Shown: positions 22,565 through 31,471 of the stretch, piece after piece
Layout: every line of letters starts with the position of its first letter
How positions within the stretch are numbered: position 1 is the first letter of the stretch
From: CAZRNB01 sp964601355
GTDB taxonomy: Bacteria > Planctomycetota > Phycisphaerae > Sedimentisphaerales > Anaerobacaceae
Assembly (NCBI GenBank): GCA_964601355.1
Contig: CAZRNB010000012.1
Coordinates: 1-38,531 of the forward strand
Direction: 5' to 3'
Length of the DNA stretch: 38,531 bases
The notes under the pieces: generated by a model
Seen by the model: the letters and a program-made list of their open reading frames with translations, nothing else
The model's database searches: none
Told to the model about the DNA's origin: nothing
Program-made: the position numbers and the translations under genes

Positions 22565-24031
22565 ATGATAGAGCTTAGTGCAAAAGAATTGCGTGACGGG
22601 ATTGCCGCCGGCCGAATTAGCAGCGTCGAGGTAACAAAAGCAATTTTCCATCGGATAGAACAGCTTGAGCTGGTTATCGGTTCATATATCAGCACATTCC
22701 CAAAGCAGGCTTTGGCTAAAGCCCAGGAAGTTGACGAAAAAATCGCCGCCGGCAAATCGGTAGGACCGCTTGCAGGTGTGCCGATCGCAATCAAGGACAA
22801 TATGTGCACAACCTTTGGGGCTACCACCTGCGCTTCAAAGATACTGGAGAATTTCCATGCACCATATAACGCGACGGTTGTGGAGAAATTACTCGCAGCC
22901 GATGCAGTAATTGTGGGCAAAGCTAACATGGATGAGTTCGCCATGGGATCGAGCACCGAAAATTCAGGTCTAAAAAGAACCGTCAATCCCTGGGATACCA
23001 GCCGTGTGCCGGGTGGCAGCAGCGGTGGTCCTGCTGCCGCTGTGGCAGCAGGATTATGTTTTGCTGCGTTAGGCTCCGACACGGGTGGTTCGATTCGCCA
23101 GCCGGCCAGCTTCTGTTCGGTTGTGGGGCTAAAACCGACTTATGGCAGGGTCTCACGTTTCGGGCTTGTGGCGTATGGCTCAAGTCTTGACCAGATTGGG
23201 CCTATAACCCGCACGGTAGCCGATTCGGCGTTGATGATGAATGTAATAGCCGGCCATGACCCTGCTGACAGCACCAGTGTCGATGAAAAGATTGCCACGG
23301 TCAGCGATTATCTTGACAACCTTGATCTACCCGTGGAAAAGCTGAAGATAGCTATAGTTCCGCAGTTCAATTCAGGTGCCGACGAGCAGGTTCAAAAAGC
23401 CCTGACTGAGGCAATAAATGTTTACAGGAATCTCGGAACTGATGTTATAGAAGTCGATATGCCGCATCTTGATTATGCGATTGCTGCGTATTATGTCATA
23501 GCTACAGCCGAGGCTTCGAGCAACCTGGCCCGGTATGACGGCGTGCATTACGGCTATCGGACGGAAAATCCAAAGGATTATATCGAGGTTTATTCAAAGT
23601 CTCGTGCCGAGGCGTTTGGCAAAGAAGTTAAAAGAAGGATAATGCTCGGAACTTACGCCCTTTCGAGCGGCTATTATGACGCGTATTATTTAAAGGCGCT
23701 TAAGGTCAGAAACTTAATACGAGGCGACTTCGATAAGGCTTTCCAACAATGTGACTGCATTATGATGCCGGTCTCGCCGACGCCGGCTTTTAAGATCGGT
23801 GAAAAGATAGACGACCCGCTTACAATGTATCTTTCCGATATTTATACGATAGCCGCCAATTTGGCCGGCATACCAGCTATTAGTATCCCTTGCGGCTTCG
23901 ACGATAAAGGATTGCCGATAGGATTACAGATACTCGCACCGGCCTTTGCTGAGGATAAATTATTGCGTATCGCCAGAATGTACGAAGCCCAGACCGAGTG
24001 GCGCGAGAAAAAACCAACGATTATCAAGTAA
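22565..24031 (+). CDS. gatA: Asp-tRNA(Asn)/Glu-tRNA(Gln) amidotransferase subunit A
   Basis: The glutaminase subunit (488 aa) of GatCAB, an amidase-signature enzyme with a Ser-cisSer-Lys triad. Lys77 lies in GVPIAIKDNM, the cis-Ser region is PGGSSGGPAAAV (Ser152), and the nucleophile lies in GSDTGGSIRQPASF (Ser175 or Ser176). GLKPTYGRVSRFGLVAYGSS follows. Ammonia from glutamine is channelled to GatB. Length and order (gatC-gatA-gatB) are typical. The gatA-gatB gap of 79 bases holds an inverted repeat. Confidence 0.96.
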   Translation: MIELSAKELRDGIAAGRISSVEVTKAIFHRIEQLELVIGSYISTFPKQALAKAQEVDEKIAAGKSVGPLAGVPIAIKDNMCTTFGATTCASKILENFHAPYNATVVEKLLAADAVIVGKANMDEFAMGSSTENSGLKRTVNPWDTSRVPGGSSGGPAAAVAAGLCFAALGSDTGGSIRQPASFCSVVGLKPTYGRVSRFGLVAYGSSLDQIGPITRTVADSALMMNVIAGHDPADSTSVDEKIATVSDYLDNLDLPVEKLKIAIVPQFNSGADEQVQKALTEAINVYRNLGTDVIEVDMPHLDYAIAAYYVIATAEASSNLARYDGVHYGYRTENPKDYIEVYSKSRAEAFGKEVKRRIMLGTYALSSGYYDAYYLKALKVRNLIRGDFDKAFQQCDCIMMPVSPTPAFKIGEKIDDPLTMYLSDIYTIAANLAGIPAISIPCGFDDKGLPIGLQILAPAFAEDKLLRIARMYEAQTEWREKKPTIIK

Positions 24032-24035
24032 TAAG

Positions 24036-24108
24036 GAAAAAGTGGTTAATTGGTGAATGGTTATTAAATTAACCAATTAACTAATTAACTAATATTGGTT
24101 GATTGGCA
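24036..24108. repeat. TTAATTGG/CCAATTAA inverted word repeats between gatA and gatB
   Basis: GTTAATTGGT (about 24044-24053) is matched by ACCAATTAAC further right (about 24070-24080), followed by further CTAATTAACTAATATTGGTT words. The element fills almost all of the spacer inside the gatCAB operon. It is of the same word-repeat type as the others in the window. Confidence 0.65.
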
Positions 24109-24110
24109 AG

Positions 24111-25574
24111 ATGAGTGAACTGCAATATAAAGTTATTGTTGGTTTGGAAATTCACGTGCAATTGTGTACCAAGAGCAAGATGTTCTGCGGCTGCGCCGTG
24201 GAGTTCGGCCGGATACCCAATAGCAGAGTATGTCCGGTCTGTCTTGGTATGCCGGGTGTTCTGCCGGTAATGAATAAGCAGGCGGTTGAATACGCGGTTC
24301 TTGTAGGCATGGCTCTTAATTGCCAAGTAGCTTCTTTTACCAAGTGGGATAGAAAAAGCTATTATTATCCTGATTTACCGAAGAATTATCAGATAAGCCA
24401 GTATGATTTACCGCTCAGCTCAAACGGCTGCATAGAAATACTTCTCGATTCAGGCCAGACCAAAAAGGTCAGGATAACAAGGGCACATCTGGAAGAGGAC
24501 GCCGGCAAGAACCTGCATACAGCGGGTGACTTTTCGCAGGTGGATTTGAATAGGGCGGGGACACCCTTGCTGGAGATTGTCACTGAGCCGGATCTGAACA
24601 GCGCCGCCGAAGTGCGAGCATTAGCGATGGAGCTGCAGCGCATGGTAAGATACCTCGGCGTATCAGAGGCGGACATGCAAAAAGGCCATATCCGTTTTGA
24701 GCCGAATGTCAATTTAATTATCACCAAAAGTGACGCTGAATACAAAACGCCGATAGTTGAAATCAAAAACCTCAATAGTTTTCGTGCGCTGGAAAAAAGT
24801 GTGGATTATGAAATAGCCAGGCAGTTAGACGATTTTTTAGAAACTGGAAAGACATTGGAGTCAGGGACTAAATCCACCCGTGGATGGGATGATGTAAAAG
24901 AGATAACTTACCTGCAGAGGGAAAAAGAGGAAGCACACGATTACAGATATTTTCCCGACCCTGACCTTGTGCCGGTGGAATTAACCAAAGGACTGCTCGA
25001 CAGTATCAAGGCTCGATTATGTGAGCTGCCTCTGGCAAAACAGATGCGATATGTGCGGGATTATGGATTAAGTAGTTACGACGCGGGTGTTTTAACCGCC
25101 GAGCGTCCGACGGCTGAGTTTTTCGAAGCAGCCATTACCGCCGGCGGTGAGCCTAAACGAGTTTGCAACCTGCTCACGCAGGTAGGGCTTAAATTGGCCA
25201 ATGAATCTGGATGCAGCCTTACCAAGCTGGGCCTTACACCCGAAAATGTAGCTGCACTTGCGAAAATGGCTGATGCCGGCACAGTCAGCGCGACAGCAGC
25301 AAATACGATTATGCAGGAAATGGCAAAGACCGGCAATAAGCCGGATGTGCTGGCCGAGAAGCTCAATTTAGTTCAGAAAAGCGATGCAGGTGAGCTTGAG
25401 GAAATTGTGGACAAAATCTTAGCGGAAAATCCGCAGGCGGTTAATGATGTTAAAAACGCCAGCAAAAAAAGCGATAAGGCTCGTGGCTTTTTACTCGGCC
25501 AGGTGATGCAGAAAACCGAAGGCCGGGCAAATCCGAAGGTTGTCTCCGAAATACTAACTAAGAAACTCGGTTGA
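24111..25574 (+). CDS. gatB: Asp-tRNA(Asn)/Glu-tRNA(Gln) amidotransferase subunit B
   Basis: The kinase/amidotransferase subunit of GatCAB. It activates the mischarged aminoacyl group by phosphorylation and transfers ammonia. Seen are YKVIVGLEIHVQLCTKSKMF, the zinc-site cysteines of FCGCAVEF and PVCLGMPGVLPVMN, NRAGTPLLEIVTEPD, KGHIRFEPNVNL, EIKNLNSFRALEKSVDYE, HDYRYFPDPDLVP, and the C-terminal YqeY-like tail domain ending in GFLLGQVMQKTEGRANPK. The ATG at 24111 (MSELQYKV) is the better start than the TTG at 24099. The length is about 487 aa, near the family norm. Confidence 0.96.
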   Translation: MSELQYKVIVGLEIHVQLCTKSKMFCGCAVEFGRIPNSRVCPVCLGMPGVLPVMNKQAVEYAVLVGMALNCQVASFTKWDRKSYYYPDLPKNYQISQYDLPLSSNGCIEILLDSGQTKKVRITRAHLEEDAGKNLHTAGDFSQVDLNRAGTPLLEIVTEPDLNSAAEVRALAMELQRMVRYLGVSEADMQKGHIRFEPNVNLIITKSDAEYKTPIVEIKNLNSFRALEKSVDYEIARQLDDFLETGKTLESGTKSTRGWDDVKEITYLQREKEEAHDYRYFPDPDLVPVELTKGLLDSIKARLCELPLAKQMRYVRDYGLSSYDAGVLTAERPTAEFFEAAITAGGEPKRVCNLLTQVGLKLANESGCSLTKLGLTPENVAALAKMADAGTVSATAANTIMQEMAKTGNKPDVLAEKLNLVQKSDAGELEEIVDKILAENPQAVNDVKNASKKSDKARGFLLGQVMQKTEGRANPKVVSEILTKKLG

Positions 25575-25678
25575 CTTTGGCAAGCCCGACAGAGCCGCGA
25601 CCGTTAGAGAGCGGTAATTATGATAGTGTTTCACAAATGATTAGACTATACAATGAAGACACGAAATTTTCAAAAGCA

Positions 25679-25743
25679 GATTTCTCCGCTGCGCACCCGT
25701 TTCTGTCTTCGACAGAAGACACGGGGACTCCGATCGAAATGAC
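25679..25743 (-). repeat. Partial copy (about 65 bp) of the GTCATTTCGA palindromic repeat
   Basis: Read on the minus strand this begins GTCATTTCGATCGGAG, continues with CCCCGTGTCTTCTGTCGAAG and ends GGAGAAATC. It is closely similar to the first 65 or so bases of the element at 32777-32948. It lies in the gap between gatB and the cupin gene and keeps an open frame by chance. This explains why an apparent N-terminal extension of the cupin (to 25571) should not be believed. Confidence 0.75.
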
Positions 25744-25783
25744 AAAACGATCTTTCATACATTTTCATATTAAAGGATTAAAA

Positions 25784-26128
25784 ATGAAGATAGAAAGAAG
25801 CAGCAACATCAGCAAATCGCCGGTCAACATTGAGGGGGCAAAAGATGTAGCCATAAGATTGCTTATTTCCAAAGCAGATGGAGCACAGAATTACGCAATG
25901 AGGCTTTTTGAATTAAAGCCGGGCGGTTTTACGCCACTGCACACTCATCCACACGAACACGAAGTGTTTATCATTGATGGCGAGGGCATTTTCGTTTATG
26001 AAGGCAAGGAGCACAAGTTTGGTGCTGAATACGTGATATTCGTCCCCGGTAACAAAGAGCATCAGTTCAAAAATACCAGAGATTCGGTTCTGCGATTTCT
26101 TTGCGTTATTCCAGCCTCAGCATCATAA
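25784..26128 (+). CDS. Cupin-domain protein
   Basis: A 114-aa single-domain cupin. Motif 1, PGGFTPLHTHPHEHEVFIID, gives metal ligands His53, His55 and Glu60. Motif 2, VFVPGNKEHQFKN (His93), completes a normal four-ligand site, so a metal-dependent function is likely. Small cupins include isomerases, dioxygenases and regulators, and the substrate cannot be told. The ATG at 25784 is chosen because AAAGGA precedes it (25773-25778) and because the preceding 71 in-frame codons run through a repeat element. It lies 209 bases after gatB. Confidence 0.88.
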   Translation: MKIERSSNISKSPVNIEGAKDVAIRLLISKADGAQNYAMRLFELKPGGFTPLHTHPHEHEVFIIDGEGIFVYEGKEHKFGAEYVIFVPGNKEHQFKNTRDSVLRFLCVIPASAS

Positions 26129-26373
26129 TTTGGGGATTTTCACCCATATTTTACATGGTTTTTTTCAAATGTTACTCAGCGAAGCACGAGTCCAGCAGTA
26201 ATTCCTTAATTCTTTGCAGAAAATAGAGTTGACTTCTCAAAATAAACTCCTTTAATTTAATAAGATATACATACCAGAGAGATTACATTTGGGGCGTTGT
26301 AACGAATTACGTCCGGCATTTCTTAATTACAGAGGCGTAATTGGCAGGTAAATACTAAGCGGGAGATGGAGCG

Positions 26374-29300
26374 ATGCGGAGACCAAGGCCAATCAGCGAA
26401 AAGCCGATTGAAAAAGGGGGCACGTCGCGCGCTCAGAAGCCACAATTGGAGTATGTCAGCCATCATATAGCCGATAATGAGAACACTCTGGATGGGCTGA
26501 AGAATTTGTATTGGTCAATAATTGAGAACGCACACATTGGGATAGCCCATATCGATCACAACTATAAGATCCTCATGGCCAATCCTGCTATGTATGGGTA
26601 TTTCCATAAACCTGCATCTGAGTTTGTTGGTAAACAATGTTTCCGAGAATTCGAAAAGCGCAGTTCCGTATGTCCTCATTGCCCCGGCAAAAAAGCGATG
26701 AAGACAGGCCGGCCGGAGGAAGCTGAGACCGAGGGGGTCCGTGATGACGGCAGCCATATTCCAGTTCGCCTCCAGGCCTTTCCAACTATCGGGCCGGACG
26801 GCACAGTGAAGGGATTCATCGAGATAATAGAAGACATCACGGAACGCAAGAAGGCCGAGCAGGAGCTGCGAGAGAGTGAGGAGAAATACAGAGATCTTTT
26901 TGAAAACGCTGGAGAAGGGATAATAACGGTAGATCTAGAGGCAAGGATCACGGGCGCGAATAAACTGGTTGAAGAATACGGTTTCAAGAGAGAAGAATTG
27001 TTCAGAAAAAAACTGTTTGACTTTGTTCCCGAGTATGATAGGGCTAGGTCTGTTAGTGACTTTGAGATTTTAGTTAGTGGTAAACCCGTCAATGGTGAGA
27101 TGGATGTAATTACTCCTAAAGGAATCTTCACCGTAGAGTACAGAGATAATCCAATAATACGGGCAGGAGAAGTAATTGGCGTGCAGATAATTTTGACGGA
27201 CATCTCCGAACGCAAGCGCGCGGAGGAGGGACTGCGGGAGAGCGAGGAAAAATATCGGGCGTTGGTTGAGAACTCACCGAATCTCGTAGCGATTTATCAG
27301 GAGGGTGCCCTGAAATACGTTAATCAAATAATGTGTGAAAAGTTGGGGTGGACATTTCAAGAGATGACTTCACCTTCTTTTAACCCGATAGAAAAAATAA
27401 TTCCGCAGAGATTTCAATCTCTGGTGAAAGAGAATATAGCAAAAAGGTTAAGGGGAGAGAATATATCTACATACGAGGTTAGCATAAAAACGCGAGACGG
27501 CTCAGAGATTCCTGTTATAGTTAATGCCCAAGCGATTCTTTACCATGGGAAACTAGCAGATGAGGTTATCCACACTGACATCACCGAGCGCAAGCGGGCG
27601 GAGGAGTCGCTGCGGGAGATAACTCAGACGCTTCAGGCAGTGATTCAAGCGTCGCCGTTACCCATCTTTGCCGTGGACAGAGAGCGAAACGTCAAGACGT
27701 GGAATCCAGCGGCTGAGCGAACCTTCGGCTGGGGCGCTCAAGAAGTCCTCGGACGTCAATTTCCTGCTATCCCTAAGGAGAAAATGGATGAAGCCAATGT
27801 CTTGTTCCAGCGTGCACTGGAAAGCGGATTAACCGAAGTGGAAACACTTCGCCAGCGGAAAGATGGTTCCCTGATTAACGTCAGTATCTCAGCAGCTCCA
27901 CTGCGTGACGGTAGCGGCAATATTACCGGCGTCATGGCGGTAATCACTGACATCACCGAGCGCAAGAAGGCTGAGCAAACGATAATAAAAGAGAGGGACA
28001 AAACACAGAAATATCTTGATATTGCAGGGATATTCCTGGTGGCAATTGACTCTGAGAACAGAGTGGGGATGATAAACAAAAAGGGGTGTGAAATATTAGG
28101 TTACAGTGAGGACGAAATTCTCGGCAAAAACTGGTTTGATAATTTTCTGCCTGAGAGGAGTAGAGGCAATGTGAAAGAAATTTTCAATAAGATATTATGT
28201 GGACAATCAAATGTATCCAATTATCATGAAAATCCTGTCCTGACCAGGAGCGGCGAGGAGAGATTGATAGCATGGCATAATACAATACTTAGAGATGATA
28301 AGGGTGTAGTTATAGCTACTCTTAGTTCCGGCGAGGACATTACTGAACGCAAGAAGGCAGAGGAGCAGATTGCCAAGCTGGCCAAGTTTCCGGCGGAAAA
28401 TCCAAATGCGATACTTCGCATATCTGCCTTTGGCACAATTATGTACGGTAACAAGGCCAGCTTGCCACTATTGAAAACCTGGAAATGTAGCATTGGCGAA
28501 TCTCTGCCGGACCGCTGGTATAAAATCGTCCTGGATGCCCTCAGTTCCGGACAAAGTGAGCAGACTGAGATCAAATGCGGTAATCAAACACTCTCGATTG
28601 TTTTCGCTCCCATTGTAGATGCCAACTACGTCAATATTTACGGCCTTGACGTCACCGAACGTAAGAATACGGAGCAGAAACTTCTTGAATATCAGGCGCA
28701 GCTCAAATCTTTAGCTTCCCAATTGACCCTGGCGGAGGAGCGTGAAAGGCGGCGTATCGCTATGTATCTGCATGACCATATCGGACAAGGCCTTGCTATC
28801 TCCAAGGTCAAATTGGATGGCCTTCGCCATAATGTTTGCTCTGATGAACCTGTCAAAGTCATGGCAGATGTATGCAGCTTGCTTGACCAATCTATTTCGG
28901 ATTTAAGGTCTTTAACCTTCGACTTAAGCTCTCCAATTCTCCATGAGCTGGGATTTGAGGCGGCTGTGGCAGCTTGGCTTAACGAAGAAATAGAGCAAAA
29001 GTATGGCATCGAAGTTGAGTTGGAGGATGATAAAAAATTGAAACCGCTGGATGACGACATCAAAACATTATTATTTCGAGATGTACGTGAGCTGCTAATC
29101 AATGTTGTAAAACATTCTAAGGCAACCAAGGCGAAGGTCTCTATCCAGAGTGATGGCGATACAATACGTGTAGGTGTTGAAGATAATGGTATCGGATTTA
29201 ATCCTGCTGAGGTAGCTGCTAAGTCAGTCAGAGAAGGAAGATTTGGGCTTTTTAGCATTCGGGAGCGATTGGAGCAGTTAGGAGGACATCTGGAGATTGA

Positions 29301-29424
29301 ATCTGCACCAGGCCGAGGATGCAGGATTATAATGAAAGCCCCATTGAAGCAGAAGTCGGTAGATCGGCCCCCTGAAATAACTCAAAAATTAAATATCAAA
29401 AATCAAAATTGTGGAATTCCTTAA
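26374..29424 (+). CDS. Multi-PAS sensor histidine kinase (NarX/DegS-type)
   Basis: A 1016-aa soluble-looking kinase with no membrane helix. Six PAS units occupy about residues 45-155, 165-279, 290-404, 415-528, 540-657 and 668-763, most ending in the DITERK(K/R)AE linker. The first has three cysteines in KQCFREF and SSVCPHCPG (Cys89, Cys100, Cys103), a pattern that could bind metal or respond to redox. The HisKA_3 domain has EERERRRIAMYLHDHIGQGL (His800). The HATPase_c has ELLINVVKHS and VEDNGIGFNPAE, with the GRFGLFSIRERLEQLGGHL box near 956-972. The last 15 or so residues (KLNIKNQNCGIP) are encoded by a word repeat. It heads a cluster with a second kinase and a regulator. Confidence 0.92.
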   Translation: MRRPRPISEKPIEKGGTSRAQKPQLEYVSHHIADNENTLDGLKNLYWSIIENAHIGIAHIDHNYKILMANPAMYGYFHKPASEFVGKQCFREFEKRSSVCPHCPGKKAMKTGRPEEAETEGVRDDGSHIPVRLQAFPTIGPDGTVKGFIEIIEDITERKKAEQELRESEEKYRDLFENAGEGIITVDLEARITGANKLVEEYGFKREELFRKKLFDFVPEYDRARSVSDFEILVSGKPVNGEMDVITPKGIFTVEYRDNPIIRAGEVIGVQIILTDISERKRAEEGLRESEEKYRALVENSPNLVAIYQEGALKYVNQIMCEKLGWTFQEMTSPSFNPIEKIIPQRFQSLVKENIAKRLRGENISTYEVSIKTRDGSEIPVIVNAQAILYHGKLADEVIHTDITERKRAEESLREITQTLQAVIQASPLPIFAVDRERNVKTWNPAAERTFGWGAQEVLGRQFPAIPKEKMDEANVLFQRALESGLTEVETLRQRKDGSLINVSISAAPLRDGSGNITGVMAVITDITERKKAEQTIIKERDKTQKYLDIAGIFLVAIDSENRVGMINKKGCEILGYSEDEILGKNWFDNFLPERSRGNVKEIFNKILCGQSNVSNYHENPVLTRSGEERLIAWHNTILRDDKGVVIATLSSGEDITERKKAEEQIAKLAKFPAENPNAILRISAFGTIMYGNKASLPLLKTWKCSIGESLPDRWYKIVLDALSSGQSEQTEIKCGNQTLSIVFAPIVDANYVNIYGLDVTERKNTEQKLLEYQAQLKSLASQLTLAEERERRRIAMYLHDHIGQGLAISKVKLDGLRHNVCSDEPVKVMADVCSLLDQSISDLRSLTFDLSSPILHELGFEAAVAAWLNEEIEQKYGIEVELEDDKKLKPLDDDIKTLLFRDVRELLINVVKHSKATKAKVSIQSDGDTIRVGVEDNGIGFNPAEVAAKSVREGRFGLFSIRERLEQLGGHLEIESAPGRGCRIIMKAPLKQKSVDRPPEITQKLNIKNQNCGIP

Positions 29425-29460
29425 TTTTACATTTTACATTTTGATATTTGATTTGCTTCT
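29386..29460. repeat. ATCAAAAAT/ATTTTGAT inverted word repeat overlapping the kinase stop
   Basis: The left words TCAAAAATTAAATATC and AAAAATCAAAATTG are followed after a short spacer by inverse words TTAATTTTACATTTTACAT and TTTTGATATTTGATTT. The kinase stop codon lies between the arms, so the left arm is translated. The hairpin would form in the message between the two kinase genes. Confidence 0.65.
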
Positions 29461-29481
29461 GAGATGATTGGAGTATGTGTA

Positions 29482-30819
29482 ATGGTTCAAAAGGAAATAA
29501 ACAGAGATATGGGGATCGATTTATTGGGTAAAATGCCTTGGGGTACGCATATCTGCCTGTTCTACGAGACCAAGGAAGATTTGATCGAGGTATTGGTTCC
29601 GTACTTCAAAGCCGGATTACAGAACAATGAATTCTGCATCTGGGTTACGTGTGAACCTCTTGATGTGGAAGAAATCGAGAAGGCGATGAAAAAGGCTGTG
29701 CCTCGTTTTGATCTGTATCTGAAAAAAGGGCAGATGGAGATCGTCGCACACAGCGACTGGTATCTTGAAGAAGGCACTTTCGATATGGCGCGAGTTCTTG
29801 AGCAATGGATAGAAAAGCTCAATAAGGCTTTGACAAATGGTTACGCTGGGATAAGAGTGACTGGAAATACGGCTTGGTTGAGCAAGCAGACCTGGCGGAA
29901 ATTTGCAGAGTATGAGCACGCTATCAATGAGACGGTCAACGGCTATCTAATGCTTGTTATTTGTGCGTACAAGCTCAATAAATGTAGCACTTCTGAAATC
30001 ATCGATGTAGTGAACAATCATCAATTGGGTCTGGTAAGGGAGGACAGGAAGTGGACACTTACTAAAAACGCCGAACGCAAACGCTCTGAACAACGAGCCC
30101 ACGAGTACCAGGCTCAGCTTAAGTCGCTGGCATCAGAGTTGACGCTAACCGAGGAACGTGAAAGGCTCCGCATTGCTTCTGAACTACATGACCGCGTCAG
30201 CGAATTTCTGGTGGCTTCGAAGATTAAGCTGGATGAGCTTCGGCAATCCGTGTCGGGCAGAGATGTTGGCAAGATTTTGGACGATATCTGCAATTATCTG
30301 GGTAAGGCGATTGCAGAGACAACAACGCTGGAGAGCGATCTGAGCTCGCCTGTGCTATATGTATTGGGTTTTGAGAAAGCGGTGGCAGAGTGGCTTTCCG
30401 AGGAAATCGAGAAAAAGCATGGGATCGAGACAGACTTTGAAGATGATGGGCAGCCCAAGCCTTTGGATGATGATATTCGGCTGCTTTTGTTCCGCTTTTT
30501 GCGGGAGCTGCTAACTAACACTGTCACGCACGCACAGGCTAAGAAGATAAAGGTTACCCTGCGTACAGTTAACAGTCAGATACAAGTCTGTGTGGAAGAT
30601 AATGGAATCGGATTCGATCCTGTCAAAGTGCAATCATTGTTAGAAAAAAGGGGCAAGATTGGACTTTTTGGTATACAAGAGGAACTGCAACACTTGGGTG
30701 GTCATCTGGAGATTGAATCTGCTCCCGGTTGTGGATGTAAGGTTGTTATGACGGCTCCGTTAAAATGTAATGAAAAATTGGGGAATAAACATGGGAATAC
30801 GAATCCTATTAGCCGATGA
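29482..30819 (+). CDS. MEDS-domain sensor histidine kinase
   Basis: About 445 aa. Residues about 12-189 form a MEDS (methanogen/methylotroph DcmR sensory) domain: GTHICLFYETKEDL, VLVPYFKAGLQNNEFCIWVT, GYAGIRVTGNTAWL and YEHAINETVNGYLMLVICAY. A HisKA_3 region follows with ERERLRIASELHDRVSE (His236); the usual Gln of the HDxxxQ box is Glu here. The HATPase has LRELLTNTVTHAQA, VEDNGIGFDP and GLFGIQEELQHLGGHLEIES. The kinase half is strikingly similar to that of the upstream protein, suggesting local duplication. Start: the ATG at 29482 has GGAG 8 bases upstream; an in-frame ATG at 29464 is also possible. The regulator gene overlaps its 3' end by 29 bases. Confidence 0.88.
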   Translation: MVQKEINRDMGIDLLGKMPWGTHICLFYETKEDLIEVLVPYFKAGLQNNEFCIWVTCEPLDVEEIEKAMKKAVPRFDLYLKKGQMEIVAHSDWYLEEGTFDMARVLEQWIEKLNKALTNGYAGIRVTGNTAWLSKQTWRKFAEYEHAINETVNGYLMLVICAYKLNKCSTSEIIDVVNNHQLGLVREDRKWTLTKNAERKRSEQRAHEYQAQLKSLASELTLTEERERLRIASELHDRVSEFLVASKIKLDELRQSVSGRDVGKILDDICNYLGKAIAETTTLESDLSSPVLYVLGFEKAVAEWLSEEIEKKHGIETDFEDDGQPKPLDDDIRLLLFRFLRELLTNTVTHAQAKKIKVTLRTVNSQIQVCVEDNGIGFDPVKVQSLLEKRGKIGLFGIQEELQHLGGHLEIESAPGCGCKVVMTAPLKCNEKLGNKHGNTNPISR

Positions 30820-31471
30820 CCATGCAATTACTCGCGAAGGTCTGCGAAGCCTGATTGAGAAGCAATCCGATATGGAAGTAATTGGAGAAGCACAGGACGG
30901 CCGACAGGCGGTCGATCTTGCGCGAAAATTGCAGCCTGACATTGTAATTACTGATATAAGCATGCCGAACCTGAACGGAGTGGACGCTACCCGCCAAATC
31001 ATACACGAAAATCCAAAGATTAAAGTAATCGCTCTATCCGTACATTCTAACAGGGCATTTGTAGCGGACATGCTTAAAGCAGGTGCATCCGGCTATGTGC
31101 TGAAGGAGTGTACATTTGACGAGCTTGTTGAGGCCATACGAACAGTAATCGATGGCGGGGTCTATCTTAGCCTTAAGGTTGCCGGCGTAGTAGTCAGCGA
31201 TTATGTGCAGCGATTAGCAAGGACCGCCAAATCACCATTAGAAACTCTAACGGAAAGGGAACGAGAGGTGCTTCAGCTTATCAGCGAAGGTAAAAATACA
31301 AAACAAATTGCTCTACAATTAAACGTCAGCACAAAGGCAATTGAGGCAAACCGCCACAAAATTATGGAAAAGCTGGAGGCTCATAGTATAGCTGATTTGG
31401 TCAAAATCGCTATACTGGGAGGATTGGCCCAGTTAGAAATCCCAGGTCGTTCGGATAAATCTTATCTATAG
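30791..31471 (+). CDS. Two-component response regulator, NarL/FixJ family
   Basis: A 226-aa transcription regulator. The receiver domain has RILLADDHAITREGLRSLI, the phosphoacceptor Asp55 in DIVITDISMPNLNG, and the conserved Ser and Lys region IALSVHSNR / GYVLKECTF. The LuxR-type helix-turn-helix is LTEREREVLQLISEGKNTKQ followed by VSTKAIEANRHKIMEKL. The ATG at 30791 has GGGG 7 bases upstream, and MGIRILLADDH agrees with the family; an ATG at 30770 is possible. It overlaps the MEDS kinase, so translational coupling is likely, and it is the natural phosphoacceptor of one or both kinases. Confidence 0.94.
   Translation: MGIRILLADDHAITREGLRSLIEKQSDMEVIGEAQDGRQAVDLARKLQPDIVITDISMPNLNGVDATRQIIHENPKIKVIALSVHSNRAFVADMLKAGASGYVLKECTFDELVEAIRTVIDGGVYLSLKVAGVVVSDYVQRLARTAKSPLETLTEREREVLQLISEGKNTKQIALQLNVSTKAIEANRHKIMEKLEAHSIADLVKIAILGGLAQLEIPGRSDKSYL

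Noticed and set aside
26229..26257. Promoter TTGACT-N17-TTAATT before the PAS kinase
   Set aside because: The -10 match is weak and the region is AT-rich, so chance is likely.
28692..29258. 188-codon minus-strand frame in the PAS kinase
   Set aside because: It lies wholly opposite a well-supported kinase domain and is Ser-rich shadow sequence.
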